Positions 41,624 to 51,535 are shown, numbered from the stretch's first letter. The stretch is 64,000 bases of DNA from Marinibaculum sp040216765 (GCA_040216765.1 JAVJON010000037.1:186001-250000); one strand, 5' to 3'. Translations and numbers: made by a program. The notes: generated by a model not told the origin, from the letters alone.

Positions 41624-43963
41624 ATGGCCCGCCAGATCGAGAAGGTCGCCGTCATCGGCGCCGGCGTCATGGGTGCGGCGATCGCCGCCCATGTCGCCAA
41701 TGCCGGCCATAGCTGCCTGCTGCTGGACATCGTGCCCAAGGACGCGGAAGGCGCAAACGACCCGGCGGCACGCAGCCGCCTGGCCGTCGAAGCCGTGGCG
41801 CGCATGCTGAAGACCAAGCCGGCCCCGTTCATGCATGCCTCCTTCGCCAGGCGGGTGCAGCCCGGCAACCTGCAGGACGATCTCGACAAGCTCGCCGACG
41901 TGGACTGGATCTGCGAGGCGATCATCGAGAACCCGAAGATCAAGCAGGACCTCTATGCCCGCCTGGACAAGGTCCGCAAGGCGGGGTCCATCGTCTCGTC
42001 CAACACCTCGACGATCCCGCTGAACCGGCTGGTGGAGGGGCTGCCCGAGAGCTTCCAGCGCGATTTCGCGATCACCCATTTCTTCAACCCGCCGCGCTAC
42101 ATGCGGCTGCTGGAGGTGGTCGGCGGCGCGCAGACCGATCCGGACGCGCTGGCCGCTTTGAGCGATTTCGGCGACCGCGCGCTGGGCAAGGAGGTCGTGC
42201 CCGCCAAGGACACGCCCGGCTTCATCGCCAACCGGATCGGCATCTACTGGTCCTACCTGGCGATGCAGTCGGCCTTCGACCTGGGCCTGAGCGTCGAGGA
42301 GGCGGATGCCATCTGCGGCAAGCCGATGGGCATCCCGAAGACCGGCATCTTCGGCCTTGGCGACCTGACCGGGCTGGACCTGGCGCCGCATGTGAACGAG
42401 AGCATGCTGGCGCTGCTGCCCGACAGCGACCCCTTCGTGAAGATGTACCGCGCCGACGGGCCGCTGGTCGCCACCGTCTCGAAGATGATCGCCGACGGCT
42501 ATACCGGCCGCAAAGGCAAGGGCGGCTTCTATCGCGCCCGCGGCAAGGAAGTGCGCGACCTGCAGACCGGCGACTACCGGCCGAAGCAGAAGCCCGACCT
42601 GGACTCGATCAAGGCCGCGCGCAAGGGCCTGCAGGCCCTGGTGGAGCATGACGATCGCGGCGGCCGCTATGCCTGGGAGGTGCTGGCCGGCACCCTGTCC
42701 TACGCCGCCAGCCTGGTGCCGGAGATCGCCGACGATATCGTCGCCGTCGATCGCGCGATGCGCACCGGCTATGCCTGGAAATGGGGCCCGTTCGAGCTGA
42801 TCGACCGGCTCGGCAGCGGCTGGCTGGCGGAGAAGCTTGCGGCCGACGGCCGCGAGGTCCCCGCGATCCTGCAGGCCGCGAAGGGCCGCCCGTTCTACAC
42901 CGAAGACGGCGAGACCGCCTATGCCCTGACCCCGGCCGGCGACTACGCGCCGATCCCGGTCGCCGACGATGCCTGGCTGCTGGCCGACCGCAAGCGCGGG
43001 CGGCAGCCGGTCGCGTCCAACAAGGGCGCCAGCATCTGGGATGTGGGCGATGGCGTGGCCTGCCTGGAACTGCACACCAAGATGAACGCGGTGGATGCCG
43101 ACATCATCGCCATGGTGAGCCAAGCGGCGAAGCTGCACGGCAAGGGCTACAAGGCGCTGATCATCGGCCATGACGCCGACAATTTCTCGGTCGGTGCCAA
43201 TGTCGGGCTGGGCCTGTTCCAGGCCAACCTGGCGATGTGGCCGATGCTGGAGCAGGGCATCTCCGAGGGGCAGCGCGCCTACAAGGCGCTGAAATACGCG
43301 CCCTTCCCGGTGGTCGCGGCACCCGCCGGCATGGCGCTGGGCGGCGGCTGCGAGATCTGCCTGCATGCCGATGCCATCCAGGCCCATGCCGAGAGCTATA
43401 TGGGCCTGGTGGAAGTCGGCGTCGGCCTGCTGCCGGCCTGGGGCGGCTGCAAGGAATTGCTGACCCGGGCGACCCTGGACAGGAAACGGCCGGGCGGGCC
43501 GATGCCGCCGATCGCGGAAGTGTTCGAATCCATCGCCCAGGCCAAGGTCGCGACCTCGGCCGCCGAGGCGCGGGACATGCACATCCTGCGCCGCAGCGAC
43601 GGCATCACCATGAACCGCCGGCGCCTGCTGGCCGATGCCAAGGCCAAGGCGCTGAGCCTGGTGGAGGGCTACCGGCCGCCGGAGCCGGTCGCCCTGAACC
43701 TGCCCGGGCCCAGCGCCCGCGCGGCGCTGAACCTGGCCGTGGAGGGCTTCGTCACCCAGGGCAAGGCCACCGCGTATGACGCGGTGGTGGCGGGCGAGGT
43801 CGCGCGCGTGCTGTCCGGCGGCGATACCGACATCACCGAGGAAGTCAGCGAGGACCAGCTGATGGCCCTGGAGCGGGAGGGCGAGATGCGCCTGTTCCGC
43901 AACGAGGCCACCCTGGCCCGCATCGCCCATATCCTGGAGACCGGCAAGCCGCTCCGAAACTGA
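41624..43963 (+). CDS. 3-hydroxyacyl-CoA dehydrogenase / enoyl-CoA hydratase fusion, dehydrogenase first (FadN type)
   Basis: This is a 779-residue bifunctional enzyme. The NAD-binding dehydrogenase is N-terminal (VAVIGAGVMGAAIAAHVANAGH), with the His-containing THFFNPPRYMRLLEVV motif and the C-terminal dehydrogenase domain (TPGFIANRIGIYW). The hydratase domain lies at the C-terminus from about residue 460, and both catalytic glutamates are present 20 residues apart (GGGCEICLH and GLVEVGVGLLPAWGG). This domain order is that of Bacillus FadN rather than FadB/FadJ. It hydrates 2-enoyl-CoA and oxidises the 3-hydroxyacyl-CoA. The gene is coupled to the upstream thiolase by a four-base gap. Confidence 0.93.
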   Translation: MARQIEKVAVIGAGVMGAAIAAHVANAGHSCLLLDIVPKDAEGANDPAARSRLAVEAVARMLKTKPAPFMHASFARRVQPGNLQDDLDKLADVDWICEAIIENPKIKQDLYARLDKVRKAGSIVSSNTSTIPLNRLVEGLPESFQRDFAITHFFNPPRYMRLLEVVGGAQTDPDALAALSDFGDRALGKEVVPAKDTPGFIANRIGIYWSYLAMQSAFDLGLSVEEADAICGKPMGIPKTGIFGLGDLTGLDLAPHVNESMLALLPDSDPFVKMYRADGPLVATVSKMIADGYTGRKGKGGFYRARGKEVRDLQTGDYRPKQKPDLDSIKAARKGLQALVEHDDRGGRYAWEVLAGTLSYAASLVPEIADDIVAVDRAMRTGYAWKWGPFELIDRLGSGWLAEKLAADGREVPAILQAAKGRPFYTEDGETAYALTPAGDYAPIPVADDAWLLADRKRGRQPVASNKGASIWDVGDGVACLELHTKMNAVDADIIAMVSQAAKLHGKGYKALIIGHDADNFSVGANVGLGLFQANLAMWPMLEQGISEGQRAYKALKYAPFPVVAAPAGMALGGGCEICLHADAIQAHAESYMGLVEVGVGLLPAWGGCKELLTRATLDRKRPGGPMPPIAEVFESIAQAKVATSAAEARDMHILRRSDGITMNRRRLLADAKAKALSLVEGYRPPEPVALNLPGPSARAALNLAVEGFVTQGKATAYDAVVAGEVARVLSGGDTDITEEVSEDQLMALEREGEMRLFRNEATLARIAHILETGKPLRN

Positions 43964-44011
43964 ACGGGACCGCCGGTCCGACCCGGGTAAGCCTTTGCAG
44001 GAGAGTCCGAG

Positions 44012-45820
44012 ATGCCGACCTACACCGCGCCTGTCCAGGATTTGAAGTTCGTCCTGAACGACTTCCTGGCGATCCAGAACTACGACAACCTGCCCCGCTT
44101 CGGCGATGCCTCGCCGGACATCGTCAACGCGATCCTGGAGGAAAGCGGGAAGTTCATGCAGGAGGTCGTGCAGCCGCTGAACCAGGTCGGCGATGCCGAG
44201 GGCTGCACCTGGACAGATGGCGCGGTCGCCACGCCGACCGGTTTCAAGGAGGCCTACCGGCAATACTGCGAGGCCGGCTGGGGTTCGCTGACCGCCGATC
44301 CGGACTTCGGCGGGCAGGGCCTGCCGCATGTCCTGGGCTTTGCGCTGGCGGAAATGCTGAACGGCGCCAACATCGCCTTCGCGATGTATCCCGGGCTGAC
44401 CCACGGCGCCTACGAGGCCATCCACGCCCATGGCAGCCAGGCGCAGAAGGACCTCTATCTGCCCAGGATGGTCAGCGGCGAATGGACAGGGACGATGAAC
44501 CTGACCGAGCCGCATTGCGGCACCGACCTGGGCCTGATGCGCACCAGGGCGGAGCCGCAGGACGACGGGTCCTACCGCATCACCGGCACGAAGATCTTCA
44601 TCTCGTCGGGCGAGCACGACCTGTCGGAGAACATCATCCATCTGGTGCTGGCGAAGATCCCGGGCGGGCCGGACGGGATCAAGGGTGTCAGCCTGTTCAT
44701 CGTGCCGAAGGTCCTGGTCAACCCCGACGGCAGCCTCGGCGAGCGCAACGCGCTGGGCTGCGGCTCCATCGAGGAGAAGATGGGGATCCACGGCAATTCC
44801 ACCTGCGTGATGAACTATGACGGCGCCACCGGCTATCTGATCGGCGAACAGCACCGCGGCATGCGCGCGATGTTCACGATGATGAACGCCGCCCGGCTCG
44901 GCGTCGGCATCCAGGGGCTGGGGGTGGCCGAGGCGGCCTACCAGAACGCCGTCACCTATGCGCGGGACCGCCTCCAGGGGCGGGCGCTGAAGGGCGCGGC
45001 GGCGCCGGACAAGCCGGCCGACCCGATCATCGTGCATCCCGATGTGCGCCGCATGCTGATGAACATCCGCTGCTTCACCGAAGGGGCGCGGGCCCTGGCG
45101 TTGTGGACCGGGCTGCTGATCGATTTCGCGCAGGGCCATCCGGACGAGGCGGAGCGCCAGGCGGCGGAGGACCTGGTGGCCCTCCTGACGCCGATGATCA
45201 AGGCCTACCTGACCGATTCCGGCTACGAGGCGGCGACCGCGGCGCAGCAATGCTTTGGCGGCCATGGCTATGTCCGCGAATGGGGCATGGAGCAGTTCGT
45301 CCGCGATGCCCGCATCACGATGATCTACGAAGGCGCCAACGGCATCCAGGCGCTGGACCTGGTCGGGCGCAAGCTGCCGACCGGCATGGGGCGCCTGCTG
45401 CGGCGGTTCTGCCACCCGGTCAGCCAGTTCATCGAGGACAACATGGCCGACCCGGCCATCGGCAAGACCTATGTCATGCCGCTGGCCAAGGCCTTCGCCC
45501 GCTTCCAGGCGACCACCGCGCAGGTCGCCGAGGCCGGCATGAAGGACCCGAACGAGGCGGGCGCCGCCTCCGCCGACTATCTGCGGATGTTCGCCCTTGT
45601 CGCGCTGGCCTTCGTCTGGGCACGCATGGCCAAGCTCGCGGCCGAGCGCCTGGCCGCGGCCGAGGCGGGCGATGCGGAGGTCGACCGCGCCTTCATGGAG
45701 AACAAGCTGAAGACCGCGCAGTACTTCATGGAGCGCATCCTGCCGGAGATCTCGACCCTGGGGCAGCGGATCCAGGCCGGTGCGGCCAGCATGATGGCGC
45801 TGGACGAGGCAGCTTTCTGA
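44012..45820 (+). CDS. Acyl-CoA dehydrogenase, large 600-residue type
   Basis: This 602-residue FAD enzyme belongs to the long acyl-CoA dehydrogenase class with an N-terminal extension (MPTYTAPVQDLKFVLNDFL) and a C-terminal extra domain of about 130 residues. CAGGAGAG precedes the ATG at 44012. The FAD/substrate region reads MNLTEPHCGTDLGLMRTRAEP and GTKIFISSGEHDL. The catalytic Glu is in IYEGANGIQALDLVGRKL. Relatives include DmdC and many FadE-like proteins acting on medium- or branched-chain acyl-CoA. It lies 48 bases after the FadN-type gene on the same strand and provides the first step of the spiral. Confidence 0.93.
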   Translation: MPTYTAPVQDLKFVLNDFLAIQNYDNLPRFGDASPDIVNAILEESGKFMQEVVQPLNQVGDAEGCTWTDGAVATPTGFKEAYRQYCEAGWGSLTADPDFGGQGLPHVLGFALAEMLNGANIAFAMYPGLTHGAYEAIHAHGSQAQKDLYLPRMVSGEWTGTMNLTEPHCGTDLGLMRTRAEPQDDGSYRITGTKIFISSGEHDLSENIIHLVLAKIPGGPDGIKGVSLFIVPKVLVNPDGSLGERNALGCGSIEEKMGIHGNSTCVMNYDGATGYLIGEQHRGMRAMFTMMNAARLGVGIQGLGVAEAAYQNAVTYARDRLQGRALKGAAAPDKPADPIIVHPDVRRMLMNIRCFTEGARALALWTGLLIDFAQGHPDEAERQAAEDLVALLTPMIKAYLTDSGYEAATAAQQCFGGHGYVREWGMEQFVRDARITMIYEGANGIQALDLVGRKLPTGMGRLLRRFCHPVSQFIEDNMADPAIGKTYVMPLAKAFARFQATTAQVAEAGMKDPNEAGAASADYLRMFALVALAFVWARMAKLAAERLAAAEAGDAEVDRAFMENKLKTAQYFMERILPEISTLGQRIQAGAASMMALDEAAF

Positions 45821-45913
45821 GGGAGTCGGGCGAGGTACGACCCAGAATTCGAGAATCGGCCGGATTCAGGCCGGCCAGGCATCAGACATACGGCATACCG
45901 GGAAGGGATCAGC

Positions 45914-47050
45914 ATGACCGAGAGGGAAATCTTCGACCAGGAGCATGACATCTTCCGCGACAGCGTGCGGAAGTTCTTCGCCAGGGAATGCCTGCCCCAT
46001 GCCGAGGAATGGGACAAGGCAGGCGTGGTTTCCCGCGAGGCCTGGCTGAAGGCCGGCGAGGCCGGGCTGCTCTGTGCGACCATGCCGGAAGAGTATGGCG
46101 GGTCCGGGGCTGACCGGTATTACTCGGCCATCCTGATGGAAGAGCAGGCCTATGCCGGCCTGAGCGGTCCCGGCTTCTCGCTGCATTCCGATATCGTGGC
46201 GCCCTACATCAACAGCTATGGCAGCAAGGAACAGAAGGAAAAATGGCTGCCGCGGATGGCGAAGGGCGAGGTGATCACCGCCATCGCGATGACCGAGCCC
46301 GGCACCGGGTCCGACCTGCAGGGGGTGAAGACCACGGCCCTGCGCGACGGCAACGAGCTGGTGATCAACGGCCAGAAGACCTTCATCACCAACGGCCAGA
46401 ACGCCGACCTGGTGATCGTGGTGGCGAAGACCGATCCCGGCCAGGGCGCCAAGGGCATTTCGCTGGTGCTGGTGGAGCGCGAGCGGGAGGGCTTCACCAA
46501 GGGCCGCAACCTGGAAAAGCTGGGCCTGAAGGGGCAGGACACCTCGGAGCTGTTCTTCCAGGATGTCCGGGTGCCGCCGGACAATATCCTGGGCGAGGAA
46601 GGCAAGGGCTTCTACTACCTGATGAAGGAACTGGCCTGGGAGCGGCTGCAGATCGCGATCACCGCCGTCGCCGGCTGCGAGTCCGCGGTCGAGCAGACGG
46701 TCGCCTATACCAAGGATCGCAAGGCCTTCGGCAAGCCGATCATCGACTTCCAGAACACCCGCTTCAAGCTGGCCGAGTGCAAGACCCAGACGCGGATCGC
46801 GCGGGTCTTCGTCGACGACTGCATCCGCAAGGTCGCCGAGGGCAAGCTGGATGCGGAGACCGGCGCGATGGCGAAGTACTGGTGCTCCGACCTGCAGAAC
46901 CGGGTGATCGACGAATGCCTGCAGCTGCATGGCGGCTACGGCTTCATGTGGGAATACCCGATCGCGCGCGCCTATGCCGATGCCCGCGTGCAGCGGATCT
47001 ACGGCGGCACCAACGAGATCATGAAGGAAATCATCGGCCGCGCGCTCTGA
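45914..47050 (+). CDS. Acyl-CoA dehydrogenase (long-chain/isovaleryl type active site)
   Basis: This 378-residue enzyme starts at ATG 45914, preceded by GGGAAGGGA. The FAD region reads AIAMTEPGTGSDLQGVKTTAL and GQKTFITNGQNADLVIVVAKTD. At the usual medium-chain catalytic site near the C-terminus the sequence is IYGGTNEIMKEIIGR, with Gly in place of Glu. A Glu is instead found in ELAWERLQIAI (about residue 242), the place used by long-chain and isovaleryl-CoA dehydrogenases. So it should be active, with the base moved to the other helix. It probably works on longer or branched acyl chains than the 600-residue enzyme upstream. Confidence 0.93.
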   Translation: MTEREIFDQEHDIFRDSVRKFFARECLPHAEEWDKAGVVSREAWLKAGEAGLLCATMPEEYGGSGADRYYSAILMEEQAYAGLSGPGFSLHSDIVAPYINSYGSKEQKEKWLPRMAKGEVITAIAMTEPGTGSDLQGVKTTALRDGNELVINGQKTFITNGQNADLVIVVAKTDPGQGAKGISLVLVEREREGFTKGRNLEKLGLKGQDTSELFFQDVRVPPDNILGEEGKGFYYLMKELAWERLQIAITAVAGCESAVEQTVAYTKDRKAFGKPIIDFQNTRFKLAECKTQTRIARVFVDDCIRKVAEGKLDAETGAMAKYWCSDLQNRVIDECLQLHGGYGFMWEYPIARAYADARVQRIYGGTNEIMKEIIGRAL

Positions 47051-47081
47051 CCGGCCGGTCGATGCGCAACGGGAGGACATG

Positions 47082-48290
47082 ATGCCCGACGCCTATATCT
47101 ACGACACGGTGCGCACGCCGCGCGGCAAGGGCCGCGCGTCGGGCAGCCTGCACGAGGTCACGCCGATCCGCCTGGCGGTGACCGCGCTGCAGGCCGTCCG
47201 CGACCGCAACAACCTGGACACCGCCGAGGTCGAGGACATCGTCCTCGGCGTGGTGATGCCGCATGGCGAGCAGGGCTCCGACATCGCCCGGGTCGCCGCG
47301 ATCGATGCCGGCTATGCGGAGACCGCCGCCGGCGTGCAGATCAACCGGTTCTGCGCCTCCGGCCTGGAGGCGACCAACATGGCCGCCGCCCAGGTGATGT
47401 CCGGCCAGGCGCAGATGACCATCGGCGGCGGCGTGGAGAGCATGAGCCGGGTGCCGATGGGCTCCGACGGCGGCGCCTGGGCGATGGACCCGCAGGTCGC
47501 CTATCGCAGCTATTTCGTCCCGCAGGGGATCAGCGCCGACCTGGTCGCCACGAAGTACGGCTTCAGCCGCGACGATGTCGACGCCTATGCGGTGGAAAGC
47601 CAGAAGCGGGCAAAGAAGGCCTGGGACGAGGGCCGCTTCGCGAAGTCCGTGGTGCCGGTGAAGGACATCAACGGCCTGACCATCCTGGACCGCGACGAGC
47701 ATCTGCGCCCCGAAACCACCATGCAGTCGCTGGCGGCGCTGGAACCCTCCTTCGTGGTGCCGGGCGACCAGTTCGGCTTCGATTCCGTGGCGCTGCAGCG
47801 CTACCCGGAGGTCGAGCGGATCACCCATGTGCACCATGCCGGCAATTCCTCGGGGATCGTTGACGGCGCCGCGGCGGTCCTGCTGGGCACCCGGGAGGTC
47901 GGCGCACGGCTGGGCCTGAAGCCGCGCGCGCGGATCCGCGCCTTCGCCTCGATCGGCTCGGAGCCGACGATCATGCTGACCGGCCCGACCCCGGCGGCGG
48001 AGAAGGCGCTGAAGACCGCCGGAATGTCGCCGGAGGATATCGACCTCTACGAGCTGAACGAGGCTTTCGCATCGGTGGTGCTGCGCTTCATGCAGGCCCT
48101 GAACATCGACCATGACCGGATCAACGTGAATGGCGGCGCCATCGCCATGGGGCATCCGCTGGGCGCCACCGGCGCAATGATCCTGGGCACCGTGCTGGAC
48201 GAGCTGGAGCGCACCGGCAAGGGCACCGCCCTCGCCACCCTCTGCGTCGGCGCCGGCATGGGCACCGCCACCATTATCGAACGCGTCTGA
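47082..48290 (+). CDS. Acetyl-CoA C-acetyltransferase (second thiolase)
   Basis: This is a 402-residue thiolase. Two ATG codons are adjacent (47079 and 47082); GGGAGG at 47071-47076 is better spaced for the second. The nucleophile is C91 in VQINRFCASGLEATN, the His lies in GGAIAMGHPLGATGAMI, and the late Cys is in LATLCVGAGMGTATI. It resembles FadI-like thiolases that pair with FadJ. The gene follows the isovaleryl-type dehydrogenase by 31 bases and precedes the fadJ-like gene, so it belongs to the second module of the island. Confidence 0.93.
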   Translation: MPDAYIYDTVRTPRGKGRASGSLHEVTPIRLAVTALQAVRDRNNLDTAEVEDIVLGVVMPHGEQGSDIARVAAIDAGYAETAAGVQINRFCASGLEATNMAAAQVMSGQAQMTIGGGVESMSRVPMGSDGGAWAMDPQVAYRSYFVPQGISADLVATKYGFSRDDVDAYAVESQKRAKKAWDEGRFAKSVVPVKDINGLTILDRDEHLRPETTMQSLAALEPSFVVPGDQFGFDSVALQRYPEVERITHVHHAGNSSGIVDGAAAVLLGTREVGARLGLKPRARIRAFASIGSEPTIMLTGPTPAAEKALKTAGMSPEDIDLYELNEAFASVVLRFMQALNIDHDRINVNGGAIAMGHPLGATGAMILGTVLDELERTGKGTALATLCVGAGMGTATIIERV

Positions 48291-48305
48291 CAGCCGGTAT
48301 GGCTG

Positions 48306-48329
48306 CCGGGTAGGGCTTTGCCCTCCCGG
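48306..48329. other. Stem-loop between thiolase and fadJ-like gene
   Basis: CCGGGTAGGGC (48306-48316) pairs with GCCCTCCCGG (48320-48329), with one bulged T and a TTT loop. It contains the GGTAGGGC octamer seen elsewhere. No T-run follows, so it is more likely an RNA-stabilising or processing hairpin than a terminator. Confidence 0.55.
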
Positions 48330-48363
48330 CGGCCGTGCGGCAGGAACGGAGGCTGGGAAGCCA

Positions 48364-50490
48364 ATGATCGACTTTGACGTCGATGGCGACGGCATTGCCG
48401 TCATCACCTGGAACATGACCGGCAAGCCGATGAACGTCCTGAACGAGGACTCGCTCACGGCTTTCTTCGCGGCGGTTGAAAAGGCGATCGCCGACGATGC
48501 CGTCAAGGGTGTCGTGGTCGCCTCGGCGAAGAAGGACTTCGTGGCCGGGGCCGACCTGGACGCGATCTTCGCCGTCACCGACCCGGCGGTGCTGTTCCCG
48601 AAGCATATGGACATGCAGAACCGCTTCCGGGCCATCGAGAAGGCGGGGAAGCCGTTCGTCGCGGCGATCAACGGCACGGCGCTCGGCGGCGGGCTGGAGA
48701 TCGCGCTGGCCTGCCACTACCGGATCGCGGCGGACAATCCGAAGGCGCAGATCGGCCTGCCGGAGGTCACCCTGGGCCTGCTGCCCGGCGCGGGCGGCAC
48801 CCAGCGCCTGCCGCGGATGATCGGCGCGCAGGCGGCCCTGCCGCTGCTGCTGGAGGGCAAGCGGTTGAGCCCGAAGGAGGCGCATGGCGCCGGCATCGTG
48901 GAGAAGCTGGTGGCGCCGGACGCGCTGCTGGCCGAGGCGAAGGCCTGGCTGAAGGCGGCGAAGCCCGACGACTGCGTGAAGCCCTGGGACCGCAAGACCT
49001 TCAAGATGCCCGGCGGCAAGCCGACCGAGGGGCGCAACCGCGACATCTTCGCCGCCGGCAACGCGATGCTGCGCGCGCGGACCTACGGCAACTACCCGGC
49101 CGCGGTGAACATCATGTCCTGCGTCTACGAGGGCTGCACCATCGACATCGATGGCGGCCTGCGGGTCGAGACGCGCTATTTCATCAACTGCCTGAACACG
49201 CCGGAGGCGCACAACATGGTGCGCTTCTTCCACTCCATGACCAAGGCGAAGAACCTGGCCGCCCGGCCGAAGGACGTGGCGCCCAGCAGCTACACAAGGG
49301 TCGGTATCCTGGGCGCCGGCATGATGGGGGCGGGCATCGCCCATGCTGCCGCCAGCGCCGGCATCGACACCGTGCTGCTGGACACCGACCTGGCCAAGGC
49401 GGAGCAGGGCCGGGACCATTCCGCCGGCCTGCTGGACAAGCGGCTGAAACGGGGCCGGATGACCGCGCAGGCGCGCGACGACGTGCTCGCCCGGATCCAG
49501 CCCACCGCCGACTATGCCGACCTGGCCGGCTGCCAGCTGGTGGTCGAGGCGGTGTTCGAGGACCGCGCGATCAAGGCCGGGGTGACGCAGAAGGCGGAGG
49601 CGGCGATCGGCGCAGAGGCGATTTTCGCCTCCAACACCTCCACCCTGCCGATCAGCGGCCTGGCCGAGGCCAGCGCCCGGCCGGAACGCTTCATCGGCCT
49701 GCACTTCTTCTCGCCGGTCGACCGGATGCCGCTGGTGGAGATCATCATGGGCGAGAAGACCTCGCAGGAGGCGCTGGCCCGGGCGATGGATTTCGTGAAG
49801 GCGATCCGCAAGACGCCGATCGTCGTTAACGATTCCCGCGGCTTCTATACCAGCCGGGTGTTCGGCACCTATGTGAACGAGGGGCTGGCCCTGTTGTCGG
49901 AAGGGGTGTCGCCGGCCTTGATCGAGAATGCCGGCAGGATGGCCGGCATGCCGGTAGGGCCGCTGGCGGTGGCCGACGAGGTGTCGCTGGAACTGGTCTC
50001 CAGGATCCGCAAGCAGACCAGGGCGGATCTGGGCGACGCCTATCGCGGCCATCCCGGCGATGCGGTGATCGACGTCATGGTCGACGGCCTGGGCCGCCTG
50101 GGCAAGAAGGCCGGGCGCGGCTTCTACGACTATCCGGAGGAGGGCCGGAAGCGGCTCTGGCCGGACCTGGCGCAGCACTTCCCGCCGGTCGCCGAACAGC
50201 CCGGCGTGGACGAGGTGATGATGCGCCTGATGTACGTCCAGTCGGTGGAGACCGCCCGCTGCATGGAGGAGGAGGTCGTGACCGACCCTCGCCATGCCGA
50301 TGTCGGCTCGGTCTTCGGCTGGGGCTTCTCGCCCTCGCGCGGCGGCACGATCAGCCAGATCCAGTCGATCGGGCTGCCGGCCTTCGTGGGCGAATGCGAC
50401 CGGCTGGCCCAGGCCTATGGGCCGCGCTTCGCGCCGCCGCAGCTGCTGCGGGACATGGCGGGGTCGGGCGAGAGCTTCTACGCGGCCTGA
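48364..50490 (+). CDS. fadJ: Enoyl-CoA hydratase / 3-hydroxyacyl-CoA dehydrogenase fusion (FadJ type)
   Basis: This 708-residue multifunctional enzyme has the hydratase first. Both catalytic glutamates are seen (ALGGGLEIALACHYRIAAD and IGLPEVTLGLLPGAGGTQRLPR), with the 22-residue spacing of FadJ rather than the 20 of FadB. The dehydrogenase domain begins near residue 310 (VGILGAGMMGAGIAHAAASAG), with the HFFSPVDRMPLVEII motif and SRGFYTSRVFGTYVNEG. It hydrates 2-enoyl-CoA and oxidises the product with NAD. It closes the second beta-oxidation module, which uses the opposite domain order to the fusion at 41624-43963. Confidence 0.94.
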   Translation: MIDFDVDGDGIAVITWNMTGKPMNVLNEDSLTAFFAAVEKAIADDAVKGVVVASAKKDFVAGADLDAIFAVTDPAVLFPKHMDMQNRFRAIEKAGKPFVAAINGTALGGGLEIALACHYRIAADNPKAQIGLPEVTLGLLPGAGGTQRLPRMIGAQAALPLLLEGKRLSPKEAHGAGIVEKLVAPDALLAEAKAWLKAAKPDDCVKPWDRKTFKMPGGKPTEGRNRDIFAAGNAMLRARTYGNYPAAVNIMSCVYEGCTIDIDGGLRVETRYFINCLNTPEAHNMVRFFHSMTKAKNLAARPKDVAPSSYTRVGILGAGMMGAGIAHAAASAGIDTVLLDTDLAKAEQGRDHSAGLLDKRLKRGRMTAQARDDVLARIQPTADYADLAGCQLVVEAVFEDRAIKAGVTQKAEAAIGAEAIFASNTSTLPISGLAEASARPERFIGLHFFSPVDRMPLVEIIMGEKTSQEALARAMDFVKAIRKTPIVVNDSRGFYTSRVFGTYVNEGLALLSEGVSPALIENAGRMAGMPVGPLAVADEVSLELVSRIRKQTRADLGDAYRGHPGDAVIDVMVDGLGRLGKKAGRGFYDYPEEGRKRLWPDLAQHFPPVAEQPGVDEVMMRLMYVQSVETARCMEEEVVTDPRHADVGSVFGWGFSPSRGGTISQIQSIGLPAFVGECDRLAQAYGPRFAPPQLLRDMAGSGESFYAA

Positions 50491-50596
50491 CGGCGTACGG
50501 CTTGCCAGTTGCACTTCCTGCGCGTCAAACTGGCAATAATGAAATCATGCGGCCGCGCACGGCACCACGATGCCGGGCGGATCGAAGGAGGACGAG

Positions 50597-51367
50597 ATGA
50601 GTCAGGCAGCCCTGGTACAGACCCCCGGCGTGCGCGAGACGGTCAGCCCCGAGGAATGGAAGATGCGGGTGGACCTTGCCGCCTGCTACCGCCTGGTCGC
50701 GCATTTCGGCTGGGACGACCTGATCTTCACCCATATCTCCGCCCGCGTGCCGGGGCCGGAGCACCATTTCCTGATCAATCCCTACGGCATGATGTTCGAC
50801 GAGATCACCGCCTCCTCGCTGGTCAAGGTCGACATGGACGCGAACATCGTGATGGACAGCCCCTACGGGATGAACCCGGCAGGCTTCACCATCCATTCCG
50901 CCATCCACGCCGCCCGGCCGGAAGTGATGTGCGTGTTGCATGTCCATACCGACGACGGGGTCGCGGTGTCCTGCATGGAAGAGGGGCTGATGCCGCTCAA
51001 CCAGCTCTCCCTCGCGGTGCGCGGCGACATCGCCTATCACGACTACGAAGGCATCGCGCTGAACTGGGACGAACGCGAGCGGCTGGTCGCCGATCTCGGC
51101 GACAAGGGCATGATGATCCTGCGCTCCCACGGCACCCTGTCCTGCGCCACCAGCGTCGCGCGCACCTTCCTGCAGATCTATTTCCTGGAACGCGCCTGCA
51201 CGACGCAGATCCGCGCCCTGACCGGCGGCCGCAAGCTGGTCGTCCCGCCGCAGGAGGTGCAGGACGTGGTCACGCAGCAGGCCCAGGGCATCGGCATGAC
51301 CGCCAACCTCGCCTGGGGCGCGCTGCTGCGGATGCTGGACCGGAAGAATCCCGGCTACGCCGACTGA
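50597..51367 (+). CDS. Class II aldolase/adducin family protein
   Basis: This 256-residue protein starts at ATG 50597, with AAGGAGG just upstream. It carries the adducin/aldolase head domain: LAACYRLVAHFGWDDLIFTHISARVPG, FLINPYGMMFDEITASSLVKVD, the zinc-ligand pair in VLHVHTDDGVAVS and the later His in LRSHGTLSCATSVA. Enzymes in the family cleave sugar phosphates or decarboxylate, but many members of this particular subgroup have no known substrate. It is 106 bases after the fadJ-like gene, on the same strand. Downstream is a 530-bp spacer containing the second cluster of hairpin repeats. Confidence 0.9.
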   Translation: MSQAALVQTPGVRETVSPEEWKMRVDLAACYRLVAHFGWDDLIFTHISARVPGPEHHFLINPYGMMFDEITASSLVKVDMDANIVMDSPYGMNPAGFTIHSAIHAARPEVMCVLHVHTDDGVAVSCMEEGLMPLNQLSLAVRGDIAYHDYEGIALNWDERERLVADLGDKGMMILRSHGTLSCATSVARTFLQIYFLERACTTQIRALTGGRKLVVPPQEVQDVVTQQAQGIGMTANLAWGALLRMLDRKNPGYAD

Positions 51368-51535
51368 GAGCCTGAAAATGAAATGCGCGATGCGCAGGCC
51401 TCGATTGTCGGGCCTTCGTCGCCCACTTCTGTCCGGTTCCGCTGCGGCTGCCTGGCCGGAGGTCGCTGCACCGTCTGGCCTTCTCACGGAACGCGTTGAA
51501 CCGGGACGGGGATCCGGCAGCTGTTCTCCCCATCT

